This document shows positions 9,240 through 16,645 of a DNA stretch of 64,000 bases, piece after piece. Location of the stretch: NCBI RefSeq assembly GCF_002210105.1, contig NZ_AQQU01000001.1, positions 346,501 to 410,500 on the forward strand, in the 5' to 3' direction. The position numbers and the translations under genes are program-made. Position 1 is the stretch's first letter. Each line of letters starts with the position of its first letter. The notes beneath the pieces were generated by a model. The model was given only the letters and a program-made list of their open reading frames with translations. It did not search any database and was not told the origin of the DNA. Source of the DNA: Oceanicola sp. 22II-s10i (GTDB taxonomy: Bacteria; Pseudomonadota; Alphaproteobacteria; Rhodobacterales; Rhodobacteraceae).

Positions 9240-9740
9240 TCGGCGAGACGGGATGCGGGCTTGAAGGCTCGCGTGGCGCTACAAGCCGTGAAGGGCGGGC
9301 GGATCATATTGGTGCTCTGCCTCGGCTAAGGCCAGAGGATAGACGACGTGCAGCGCATGCGATGGAGCGAAATCGAGGATGGCGGGATCAGGCTGAGGTA
9401 GGGGAAGTCCGGGAAGCTGCTCTGGCTGCCTCTCACCCCGCACTTGGCCGCCGCGCTGGAACAAGCGCCCGGCGACATCTGAGCATGCTTTCGGAGGCAG
9501 ACGGCCCGCTTTTATGCCCTCATCCCGCGTGGTGCGTGGTGGGCTAGGCAGGCGATCAGGCCCGAAGCGCTGGACCTACGCGCCCTGCGTTGCACGGCCG
9601 CCGTCCAGCTGTTCCTGTGCGACTGCAGCGACGACCTGATCGCAGCGGTGACAGGGCAGAGTCCCGCCATGGCGCAGTACGACACGCGGCAGGTTCGTCA
9701 GCGCGCGAGAGCGGTTGAGGCCCAGAAGAAGAGGCGATAG
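9240..9740 (+). pseudogene. Decayed tyrosine recombinase (phage-type integrase), C-terminal part
   Basis: Read in a single frame, this stretch gives a recognisable integrase catalytic domain broken by three stop codons: TAA 9327-9329, TAG 9399-9401 and TGA 9480-9482. Around the stops one sees DDVQRMRWSEIEDGGIRLR, then GKSGKLLWLPLTPHLAAALE, then LDLRALRCTAAVQLFLCDCS, and DDLIAAVTGQSPAMAQYDTR. These match the usual 'D-V-x-x-M-R-W', 'GKTGK-x-x-x-L-P-L', 'LR-x-TAA-x-x-L-x-x-x-G' and 'VTGHS...Y' order. The catalytic Arg before DDV is shifted to GQR, the late His is Gln and the tyrosine region is altered. It lies 78 bp before a tRNA-Cys, a typical integration neighbourhood. The N-terminal half is not recognisable. 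Confidence 0.85.
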
Positions 9741-9818
9741 AACGAGCCGTGCCCGAATCGCGAATGCGCGGCAGGGCGAGTGGCAAGCCCCTCCGTCATC
9801 AGGCTAAGCCATTGAAAA

Positions 9819-9892
9819 GGCGAGTTGGCGGAGTGGTTACGCAGCGGATTGCAAATCCGTGCACACCGGTTCGATTCCGGTACTCGCCTCCA
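9819..9892 (+). tRNA. tRNA-Cys (GCA)
   Basis: A complete 74-nt cloverleaf. The acceptor stem GGCGAGT pairs with ACTCGCC, and the anticodon loop TTGCAAA gives anticodon GCA. The T-arm is CCGGTTCGATTCCGG, the discriminator base is T, and CCA is encoded in the DNA. It lies just downstream of the integrase remnant. Confidence 0.97.
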
Positions 9893-9976
9893 ATTTCACC
9901 TTACATCGGTTTCAGACTAAGCCCCGCCATGACCCGGGTGGCACGCGGTATTGCAGGCCGGACCCGCCGCAACGGC

Positions 9977-10005
9977 GCCACGGCCGGCGGGCCGCCGGCC
10001 GTGGC
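9977..10005 (-). terminator. Perfect GC-rich inverted repeat behind the imelysin gene
   Basis: A 13-bp perfect stem with a 3-nt loop sits 20 bp beyond the stop codon of the imelysin gene. No T-run follows on the minus strand, so it may act as a transcript-stabilising hairpin or a weak terminator. It could also limit read-through from tRNA-Cys. Confidence 0.45.
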
Positions 10006-10025
10006 ACTGTCGGGACACAGTCGTC

Positions 10026-11288
10026 TTACTGGAAAACGGCCGACGGGTTGTCCAGGCTGTCCGAGCCTTCGAACGCGATGGCGTCGAGTCCGAGCGCGGT
10101 GACGATCCGTTCGATGCTGCGGGTCTGGTCGATCAGGCCGTTGACGGCGGCCATGATCAGCGCCTCGCCCTTCTTGTCGCCCGCCGCAAGCATCTGGTCA
10201 TAGGCATAGCCGCCCTCGGCCTCGGTCCGGATCGCGTCCAGCGCGGTCATCGTGGTGTCCAGCTTGCCGCGCATCTCGGCGTCCAGCGCGGGGTCGGTCT
10301 CCTTCACCAGATCGGAGAGCGAGGCGCCCTCGACCACGCTGCCATCGGGACGGACGTAGCGGCCGAGATAGGCGTTCTGCACGCCCAGACCGTCGTAGTA
10401 ATGCGAGTTGTGGGTGTTGTCGGAGAAGCAGTCGTGCTCCTCCTCCGGATCGTTCAGCATCAGGCCGAGGCGCATCCGCTCGCCCGCCTGCTCGCCGTAG
10501 GACAGGCTGCCCATACCGGTCAGCATGGCGACGAGGCCCGTGCCCTCGTCCTCCATCAGCGCCTCGCGCGCCTCTCCGCCATCGGCCCATGCCGTCGCCA
10601 TTTCCTCAAGGTCCGAGATCAGCAGCGCCGTGGCCGAGGTCAGGTAGTTGGCGCGGCGATCGCAGTTGCCGCCGGTGCAGCCATCGCCCTGAACGTAGTC
10701 GGTATAGGGCCGGTCACCCGCGCCGGGACCGGTGCCGTTCAGGTCCTGCCCCCAGAGCAGGAATTCGATCGCGTGATAGCCGCGCGCGACGTTGGTTTCG
10801 ATCCCGTCCGCCTCGTTCAGGCTGTCGGCGATCAGCGCGGGGGTGATCTCGGTCGCGTCGATCTCCTGCCCCGCGATGGTGATCTGCGGGTTCGCGATCA
10901 CGTTCAGCGCCGCGAATTCGTTGGCGTCGGTCGGCCCGCCGTAGGACGCGTCGACATAGTCGATCAGACCCTCGTCCAGCGGCCAGGCATTCACCTTGCC
11001 TTCCCAATCGTCCACGATCGGGTTGCCGAAGCGGTAGACCTCGGTCTGCTGGTAGGGCACCCGCGCGGCCAGCCATGCCTCGCGCGCGGCGGCGAGCGTC
11101 TGTTCCGACGGACTGGCGACCAACGCATCGACGGCGCCCTGCAGGGCCTGCGCCGTGGTCAGGCTGTCGGCGTATTTCGCGGCGGCGATGTCGGCGTAGG
11201 TGTCGAGGACGGCGCCGCGGTCGGCCGCGACGGCGGGACCGGCAAGCGCGAGGCCGAGGATGAATGTGGCGCGGGAGAGGGTGTGCAT
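10026..11288 (-). CDS. Imelysin-family (M75) iron-associated periplasmic protein
   Basis: This 420-residue protein starts MHTLSRATFILGLALAGPAV, a signal peptide cut near AVAAD. It shows the hallmark imelysin motif GYHAIEFLLWGQD (GxHxxE) together with YADIAAAKYADSLTTAQAL near the N-terminus. Imelysin/IrpA-like proteins are periplasmic or surface proteins that respond to iron starvation; peptidase activity is doubtful for most members, and metal binding through GxHxxE is proposed. The gene follows the Cys-rich protein by 11 bp and hemP beyond it, so it is the last gene of an iron/heme operon. A long ORF extension upstream is not coding. Confidence 0.9.
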   Translation of the reverse strand: MHTLSRATFILGLALAGPAVAADRGAVLDTYADIAAAKYADSLTTAQALQGAVDALVASPSEQTLAAAREAWLAARVPYQQTEVYRFGNPIVDDWEGKVNAWPLDEGLIDYVDASYGGPTDANEFAALNVIANPQITIAGQEIDATEITPALIADSLNEADGIETNVARGYHAIEFLLWGQDLNGTGPGAGDRPYTDYVQGDGCTGGNCDRRANYLTSATALLISDLEEMATAWADGGEAREALMEDEGTGLVAMLTGMGSLSYGEQAGERMRLGLMLNDPEEEHDCFSDNTHNSHYYDGLGVQNAYLGRYVRPDGSVVEGASLSDLVKETDPALDAEMRGKLDTTMTALDAIRTEAEGGYAYDQMLAAGDKKGEALIMAAVNGLIDQTRSIERIVTALGLDAIAFEGSDSLDNPSAVFQ

Positions 11289-11299
11289 CGGGATGCCTT

Positions 11300-11800
11300 T
11301 CAGTGCAGGGTCCGGGGGAGTCCGGAGCCGGTTTCGGTTGCTGGCCCGTGAGCGGGCGTTGCTGCCATACGCCTGAGCGACAGGCCGAAGGTTTCCGCCA
11401 GATGCGCCAGCCACGGGGCCATGTCGGCCCGCACGATCAGCGTCGCGAACAACAGGGCGTCCTCGCGGCTGCCTTCGCTGGCGGCGGCGATGAAGTTGGC
11501 GAAACAGGCCTCGTCCGCGCCGAGGCACTTGCACCCCAGGTGGTGGCGCATCAGCGGGCGGCGGCCGTGACGGGTGCAAAGGTCGCAGAGGTCCTCGAAC
11601 GCGCGGATCGCGGCCTCGCCGCTGCGCGAGCCGAGGGCCGCGGCGAAGTCCTGCGACATGCGACGGCGGCCTTCGGCGCCGTCGCACCACTGGCGCAGGC
11701 ACAGCACGGCGCCCGCTTCGACCGGCGGCAGTTCCGACAGGAAGCCCACCGGGGCCCCGCCGCGTGGCGGTGTGGTTTCAGGGGTGCTCATGTCGGTCAT
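11300..11800 (-). CDS. Cysteine-rich protein of the hemP-imelysin operon, unknown function
   Basis: This 166-residue cytoplasmic protein has no signal peptide. It contains a striking Cys cluster CDLCTRHGRR...HHLGCKCLGADEAC, spaced C-x2-C-x14-C-x-C-x6-C with two His inside, which suggests metal, iron-sulfur or heme binding. I do not recognise the family. Its start codon overlaps the hemP stop in the sequence ATGA, a sign of translational coupling, and the imelysin gene follows after 11 bp. That position points to a role in iron or heme handling, such as sensing, storage or assembly. An alternative start is the next Met three codons downstream. Confidence 0.7.
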   Translation of the reverse strand: MTDMSTPETTPPRGGAPVGFLSELPPVEAGAVLCLRQWCDGAEGRRRMSQDFAAALGSRSGEAAIRAFEDLCDLCTRHGRRPLMRHHLGCKCLGADEACFANFIAAASEGSREDALLFATLIVRADMAPWLAHLAETFGLSLRRMAATPAHGPATETGSGLPRTLH

Positions 11801-11979
11801 TTCGTCAGGATCAGCTTGCCCGCGCGGGTGATCCGCAACGTGTAAGTCTGCCCGAGGTGTTCGATCTGGGCGGTGTTTCCGCCCCCCGTCAGCTGTTCCG
11901 CCTGATGCGAAGGCGCCTGTCCGGCGTCCGTTTGTTGGTCCGTTTCGTTCATCATGCCGCTTTTCCTGTCGCCTGACAT
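11797..11979 (-). CDS. hemP: Hemin uptake protein HemP
   Basis: This 60-residue protein ends with the HemP signature LRITRAGKLILTK, preceded by a QIEHLGQTYT strand. The first 35 residues are polar and variable, as usual in this family. HemP (HmuP-like) proteins accompany heme-uptake genes, and in some species they act as activators of the heme receptor gene. No TonB receptor or hmuTUV genes are in the window, so here it pairs only with the Cys-rich protein and imelysin. It is the first gene of that operon. Confidence 0.9.
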   Translation of the reverse strand: MSGDRKSGMMNETDQQTDAGQAPSHQAEQLTGGGNTAQIEHLGQTYTLRITRAGKLILTK

Positions 11980-12061
11980 CGTCTGCGTCCTGGGTCGCTT
12001 GCCGGGCTGACCCGTGCTCGCGCAGAGGCGACGGGGTTGGCTGGGGCTTCACATCAAAGCT

Positions 12062-12085
12062 GAGTGATTAAGTCGGAATTGTCAA
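12062..12085 (-). promoter_or_regulatory. Possible hemP promoter region (-35-like TTGACA)
   Basis: On the minus strand a consensus TTGACA lies at 12085-12080 inside the small palindrome ATTGACAAT. The stretch around it (12058-12106) is the most AT-rich part of the 220-bp gap between hemP and the divergent gene. A good -10 box at normal spacing is not visible, so the call is tentative. I could not match it confidently to a Fur, Irr or RirA site, though iron control would be expected. Confidence 0.25.
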
Positions 12086-12199
12086 TCCGAGTCTTTTCAT
12101 CGGATTTCCGGCATATCTGAATTCGGCTTCCCTGCCTTGTGACCGATGCTAGGCTGACAGCGGAGAAACGGGCCCGCCCTGCCCGAAGGAGGAGAGACC

Positions 12200-12241
12200 A
12201 TGTCGCAAAGGATCCAGGCAGACACAGTGTGCCCGACATGA
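12200..12241 (+). CDS. 13-codon leader ORF coupled to the NIPSNAP-like gene
   Basis: An excellent ribosome site GAAGGAGGAGAG (12185-12196) lies 7-8 bases before ATG 12200. The frame reads MSQRIQADTVCPT and ends at TGA 12239-12241. That stop overlaps the ATG (12238-12240) of the next gene as ATGA. The downstream gene has no ribosome site of its own at the right distance, so ribosomes finishing the leader probably re-initiate there. Whether the peptide itself acts, or a frameshift joins the two frames, cannot be told from sequence. Confidence 0.5.
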   Translation: MSQRIQADTVCPT

Positions 12242-12852
12242 AGGAATACCTGACAATCCGCACCGCTTCGAACCAGTCCGCCTCGGTCGGCGCCGCGCTG
12301 ACGGCGACCCGGCTGGCCGATGGCGCAGCCCGTGCGATCGGCCTGTTCTCGCCCCAGATCGGGGCCAGCGTGAACACCGTGTTCGCCATCGTCTCGGGCG
12401 AGGATCGTGCCGCGCTGGACCGGGCGGCGGGCGAAATCGGGGCGATCGCGGATGTGACCTCGGTCGACCGGCAGGCGCTCACCCCGGCGGCGGAGCGGAA
12501 CCTCGACATGCTGGGCGACAGCCCGGCGATGTTCACCAACCGCTGGTTCCACGTCCTTTCCGACAAGGCCGAGGCCTTTGAACAGGACACCATCCCGGTC
12601 TGGGACGGGTTCGAGCACGACACCAAGTGCAACGTCATCGGCCTGTGGCACACCGCGCCTCGCGACGGCGTCACCAGCTACCTGCTCGTCGCGCGATACG
12701 ACGACCTGCTCGCATGGTCGAACTCGCGTTACTACAACATGGACCCGAACGCGCCGAAACCGGCGTGGGTGGAAAGCTTCGCCCGCAGGCGGGGCTACAT
12801 GACCGACACCTCGGTCATCGCCACCCGCTGCATCGGCACCAGCGCGGCCTGA
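12238..12852 (+). CDS. NIPSNAP-like family protein
   Basis: This 204-residue cytoplasmic protein starts MKEYLTIRTASNQS. Its second half shows a dimeric alpha/beta-barrel pattern like NIPSNAP/EthD-type proteins: FTNRWFHVLSDKAEAFEQDT, a WDGFEHDTKCNVIGLWHT core, then a YDDLLAWSNSRYY segment. Function in this family is unclear; some members assist catabolic enzymes. It ends 9 bp from the converging SMP-30 gene, so it is transcribed alone, and its translation appears to depend on the 13-codon leader in front. The family call is moderate because no diagnostic motif settles it. Confidence 0.6.
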   Translation: MKEYLTIRTASNQSASVGAALTATRLADGAARAIGLFSPQIGASVNTVFAIVSGEDRAALDRAAGEIGAIADVTSVDRQALTPAAERNLDMLGDSPAMFTNRWFHVLSDKAEAFEQDTIPVWDGFEHDTKCNVIGLWHTAPRDGVTSYLLVARYDDLLAWSNSRYYNMDPNAPKPAWVESFARRRGYMTDTSVIATRCIGTSAA

Positions 12853-12861
12853 CCGGCCGCG

Positions 12862-13776
12862 TCAGGCGTTGAAGTGCAGCCGCAGGCCCGGATAGGGCCA
12901 GCGGGCATGATAGAGCGCGCCGGTGGCCGAGGCGCAGATCCACGCATCCATCATGTCTGCCCCGCCGAAACAGATGTTGGTGATCGACGGATCGCTGGGG
13001 CATTCCACGAACTCCGCCGCGCCCGTGATGGGGTCGACGATGTTGATCCCGCCCCGCACCAGCGTCGCCTGCGCGATATGCCCGTTCTCCTGTATCGCGA
13101 GGCTGTCGAGCAGCTGGAAATCCGGCAGCGTCGTCACCAGCCGTCCGGGGCGCGGGGCGACAGGCGGCTTGACCTTGCCGGGGCCGGTAACCTCGAAGGC
13201 CCAGATCCGGCTGGTGCGCGTCTCGGCCACGTAGACCTCGGTGTCGCCGGGAGACAGGCCAATGCCGTTCGGCGTGACCAGCGGGCCGAAGACCCTGTGG
13301 CAGGACGACCCGTCGGGCTGCGCGTAGTGGAACGCGCCGTGGTGCATCATCTCGGAATTCGACTTGCCGAGGTCGGTGAAATAGAACCCGCCCGCCTTGT
13401 CGAAGACGATGTCGTTGGGGCCCCGCAGCGGCCGGCCGTCGGATTCGGTGTAAAGCGTTTCGAACTTGCCCGAGGACAGGTCGACCCGCTGGATCGACCC
13501 GGTGACGTAGTCGTCCGCCATCCCCGTGGGCCGCGTGTGCCCGCCGTCGGTGCGCCAGTTGAAGCCGCCGTTGTTGCAGACGTAGCAGGCCCCGTCCGGC
13601 CCGATAGCCGCGCCGTTCGGGCCGCCGCCCAGTTCGGCGATGACCTCCTTCTTGCCGTCCGGTGTCACGCGCGTCAGCGTCTGCCGCTTGATCTCGACAA
13701 GCACGATGGATCCGTCGTCCATCGCGATCGGGCCCTCGGGGAACTCCAGCCCATCACAGACCTTGGTGAATTTCAT
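12862..13776 (-). CDS. SMP-30/gluconolactonase/LRE-family lactonase
   Basis: This 304-residue protein is a six-bladed beta-propeller with the family's usual signatures: CDGLEFPEGPIAMDDGSIVL at the N-terminus (the metal-binding Glu is in FPEGP), RGPNDIVFDKAGGFYFTDLG in the middle, and TPNGIGLSPGDTEVYVAET. Such enzymes hydrolyse sugar or other lactones using a divalent metal. There is no signal peptide. It is the last gene of a minus-strand operon behind a zinc alcohol dehydrogenase (12-bp gap), so it probably opens the lactone made by that dehydrogenase. The substrate cannot be named. Confidence 0.9.
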   Translation of the reverse strand: MKFTKVCDGLEFPEGPIAMDDGSIVLVEIKRQTLTRVTPDGKKEVIAELGGGPNGAAIGPDGACYVCNNGGFNWRTDGGHTRPTGMADDYVTGSIQRVDLSSGKFETLYTESDGRPLRGPNDIVFDKAGGFYFTDLGKSNSEMMHHGAFHYAQPDGSSCHRVFGPLVTPNGIGLSPGDTEVYVAETRTSRIWAFEVTGPGKVKPPVAPRPGRLVTTLPDFQLLDSLAIQENGHIAQATLVRGGINIVDPITGAAEFVECPSDPSITNICFGGADMMDAWICASATGALYHARWPYPGLRLHFNA

Positions 13777-13788
13777 CGTCGTTCCTCC

Positions 13789-14826
13789 CTATCCCTGACC
13801 CGGCAGGATCATCACCTTGGACGCGCCCCGTTCATGGGCGAGGCCGAAGCCGCGCACCGCTTCGTCCAGCGGCAGGCGGTGCGTGATCATCTTGCGGAAA
13901 ATCTCCGGCTCCTTGGCCATCGCCGCCAGCACCCGCCGCCATTCCGGGCCGCGCGCACCGTGGCTGGCACGGATCTGCAACCGGCGGCGGACGAAGTCGG
14001 TGGCGGGGAAGCGGGCATCCTCTTCGTGGATGCCGGCCATGACGAACACGCCCTCCATCCTGAGCAGGGCCAGACCGTCGGTGATCGACACCGCCTTGCC
14101 GGTCGCCTCGAACACCACGTCGCAGCCGCCGAAATCCGACTTGAGACGGTCCATCGCCCCCGGTTCCTTGAGGTCGTAAACCTGATCGAAGCCGAGCGCG
14201 CGGCAGGTCTCCAGCCGGGGTGCGTCGTCGAAGCCGACCACGGCAACGTCGGTCGCGCCGGACAGCCGGGCAAAGATCGCCAGCGCCTGCCCGATGGTGC
14301 CGGGGCCGAGGACCACGACCCGGTCGCCCTGCCCCACGCCGCCGACCCGCACCGCCGTCGCGCCGACGCCGAGCGGTTCGGTCAGCGCGGCCAGTTCGTA
14401 ATCCACCGCGTCCGGCAGCGGCAGGCAGCCCGAGGCGCGGGCGGTGACGCGCGGGGCGAACCCGCCGTCGCGCCGCAGGCCGAGGGTCTGCTTGTTCTGG
14501 CATTTCTCGCTGTCCCCTGCCCGGCAGGCCGGGCAGGCGTTGCAGGGAGCTGAGGGCATGACGGTGACCCGGTCGCCGACCTTGACGTGTTCCACATCCG
14601 GCCCGACCGCCACGATGCGGCCCGCGAATTCGTGGCCCAGCGTCAGCGGCAGCAGCGGCACCATGAATTCGTAGCCCGGCGTCCAGTCGTCGACATGCAG
14701 GTCCGACCCGCAGATGCCCGCCGCCTCGACCTCGACAATCACGTCGGTCCCCTGCGGCGCGGACGGCTCCGGCACCTCTTCCAGCGCGACACCGGCCTGG
14801 GCGGCGATCTTTCTCAGCGCCTTCAT
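13789..14826 (-). CDS. Zinc-dependent medium-chain alcohol/polyol dehydrogenase
   Basis: This 345-residue MDR protein carries the catalytic-zinc motif GICGSDLHVDD, then LGHEFAGRIVAVG. A structural-zinc Cys cluster follows (CNACPACRAGDSEKC), and the NAD-binding VVLGPGTIGQALAI glycine motif lies near residue 175. It belongs to the threonine/sorbitol dehydrogenase branch. It lies 1 bp downstream of the ThDP enzyme stop and 12 bp before the SMP-30 gene, so all three are co-transcribed. An alcohol-to-lactone or polyol-to-ketose step is likely, but the substrate is unknown. Confidence 0.9.
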   Translation of the reverse strand: MKALRKIAAQAGVALEEVPEPSAPQGTDVIVEVEAAGICGSDLHVDDWTPGYEFMVPLLPLTLGHEFAGRIVAVGPDVEHVKVGDRVTVMPSAPCNACPACRAGDSEKCQNKQTLGLRRDGGFAPRVTARASGCLPLPDAVDYELAALTEPLGVGATAVRVGGVGQGDRVVVLGPGTIGQALAIFARLSGATDVAVVGFDDAPRLETCRALGFDQVYDLKEPGAMDRLKSDFGGCDVVFEATGKAVSITDGLALLRMEGVFVMAGIHEEDARFPATDFVRRRLQIRASHGARGPEWRRVLAAMAKEPEIFRKMITHRLPLDEAVRGFGLAHERGASKVMILPGQG

Positions 14827-14827
14827 G

Positions 14828-16531
14828 TCAGAGCTTCCCCTCGAAGGCCGCGATCGGCGGATGCGCGTCGGGCGAGGTCATGACGTCCAGCAGCACCGGC
14901 TTGTCAGAGGCCAGCCCTTCCTTCAGCCCCGCGACGAACTGCTCGACGTTCTCGCAGCGGATGCCCCGCACGCCCGCGCCTTCTGCGATCTTCGCGTGAT
15001 CGACCTCGGTAAAGAAGATCGCCCCGGTGTGGTCGCCGAACTTCGACAGCTCGCCGTGCTTCTGGAACCCGAGGATGCCGTTGTTCAGGACGATCACCGT
15101 GACGGCCAGCCCCATGCGGCGGGCCGTCTCCAGCTCCGCCCATGTGTGGGCGAACCCGCCATCGCCGACCAGCACGACAACCTTCTTCGCCGGATCCGCC
15201 ACCTTGGCGCCGAGCGCGAAGGGCATGCCCCAGCCCAGCCCGGCGATGCCGCGCGGGGTGATGAACCGCTGCCCGGCGCGCTTGGCAGTCAGGAAGTTCA
15301 CGATCCAGAGCGAGGAATAGGACGCGTCGGCGCAGACGATGGTGTCCGCGTCGATCAGCTTGTCGAGCTCCGCCATCATCCGCTCGGGCCGCATCGGCGC
15401 GGAGTCGCTTTGCGTGACCGGGGCGGCCTCGTCCCGCCCTTTCGCGCGGCCCTCGGCGATCCGCGCCTCGATCCCGGCGCGGGCGGCCTTGCGCTGATCC
15501 AGACCCGCGTCCTTCAGCGCAGCCAACAGCGCCTCGATCCCGAGCCGCGCGTCGCCCTGAAGGCGCAGCGCCTCGTAGTTGCGGCCGATCTCCATCCCGT
15601 CGATGTCGAGGTGGATGAACCGGGCCTTGGGAGGATAGAGCTTCCAGCTGTCGGTGCCGTTCTGGTTGGTCCGCGTCCCGATAAGCAGCACCACGTCGGC
15701 CTCGTCCAAGAGTGGCTTCTGATGCCGGAACGGCGAATGCGACCCGAGCGCGTTGGCCAGCACGCCGACCGTCAGCGGATGCGTTTCGTCCGCCGCGCCC
15801 TTGCCCATGTTCGTCGTCGCAACCGGCAGATGCGCCTCGTCCTGCAATGCGCTCAGCGCCGCCGTCGCCTGGCTCAGGTGCACGCCGCCGCCCGCGATGA
15901 CCAGCGGGTTCTTCGCCTGCGCGAGCAGCGCGGCGGCCTCGGCGATGCGCGCCGGATCGGGGACCGACCGGTCGAGCGGGAAGGTGCCCAGAACCTCCTG
16001 CCGCGTGTCGATGGAGGAATGCAGCTCCACCAGCAGGTCCGCCGGACACAGCAGGACCGCAGGCCCCGGACGACCGGTCGTCGCGGCGGTGATCGCCATG
16101 TCGACGTAATCCTCGACCCGGCTGGCCACGTCGATCCGCTTGATCCACTTGGCGCAGGACTGGAACAGGCCGAAATGGTCGAATTCCTGAAATGCGTTGC
16201 GGTCGGTCTGGTCGCGGTTGACCTCCTGCACGATGGCTAGCACCGGGACCGAGGCCTTGATCGCCTCGGCCAGCGGCGCGACCAGCAGCGTGGCGGCAGG
16301 GCCGTTCTGGGCGGTGACGACACCGATCTTGCCCGAGATCCGCGCATAGGCGTCGGCCATCACGCCACCCGCGTTCTCGGCGCGGTAATTCACCTGCAGC
16401 ATGCCAAAATCCGGCGCGACCAGATGCAGCGCGGTCGGCAGGCTCTGTCCGAAGAGCACCTCGACCCCGTTGCGTTTCAGTGCCGCCGCCAGCGTGACCG
16501 CCACCGGCGATTGTCCCGGATTTCCGTCCAT
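14828..16531 (-). CDS. Thiamine-diphosphate-dependent enzyme, acetolactate-synthase-like
   Basis: This 567-residue protein has the three ThDP-enzyme domains. The N-terminal pyrimidine-binding domain has its catalytic Glu in NYRAENAGGVMADAYARISG. A central domain (NPLVIAGGGVHLSQ) and the C-terminal ThDP/Mg site follow, the latter GDGGFAHTWAELETARRMGL ending VIVLNN. Members include acetolactate synthase, decarboxylases and sulfoacetaldehyde acetyltransferase. No small regulatory subunit (ilvH) is nearby, so this is probably a catabolic ligase or decarboxylase rather than IlvB. ATG 16531 is chosen over a non-family extension. Neighbours suggest a role in the same degradation pathway as the M24 and ArgE-like hydrolases. 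Confidence 0.88.
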   Translation of the reverse strand: MDGNPGQSPVAVTLAAALKRNGVEVLFGQSLPTALHLVAPDFGMLQVNYRAENAGGVMADAYARISGKIGVVTAQNGPAATLLVAPLAEAIKASVPVLAIVQEVNRDQTDRNAFQEFDHFGLFQSCAKWIKRIDVASRVEDYVDMAITAATTGRPGPAVLLCPADLLVELHSSIDTRQEVLGTFPLDRSVPDPARIAEAAALLAQAKNPLVIAGGGVHLSQATAALSALQDEAHLPVATTNMGKGAADETHPLTVGVLANALGSHSPFRHQKPLLDEADVVLLIGTRTNQNGTDSWKLYPPKARFIHLDIDGMEIGRNYEALRLQGDARLGIEALLAALKDAGLDQRKAARAGIEARIAEGRAKGRDEAAPVTQSDSAPMRPERMMAELDKLIDADTIVCADASYSSLWIVNFLTAKRAGQRFITPRGIAGLGWGMPFALGAKVADPAKKVVVLVGDGGFAHTWAELETARRMGLAVTVIVLNNGILGFQKHGELSKFGDHTGAIFFTEVDHAKIAEGAGVRGIRCENVEQFVAGLKEGLASDKPVLLDVMTSPDAHPPIAAFEGKL

Positions 16532-16645
16532 TGCGCCTGTCCTCCCTGCGCGGCCCTCCTGCCGCGAGGCGAGCATGGGCAATCGCGCGGCGAAGCGCCA
16601 GACGCGATCACGCGCGGCCACATCCCTGAAACGCCGGTCCGGGCC

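Noticed and set aside
8976-9307. Minus-strand frames near the integrase fossil
   Set aside because: They overlap the integrase frame or have no ribosome site, and no family is visible.
10026-11702. 558-codon frame suggesting a much longer imelysin
   Set aside because: The first 138 codons are low-complexity Arg/Pro-rich and overlap the coding frame of the Cys-rich gene; the signal peptide starts at 11288.
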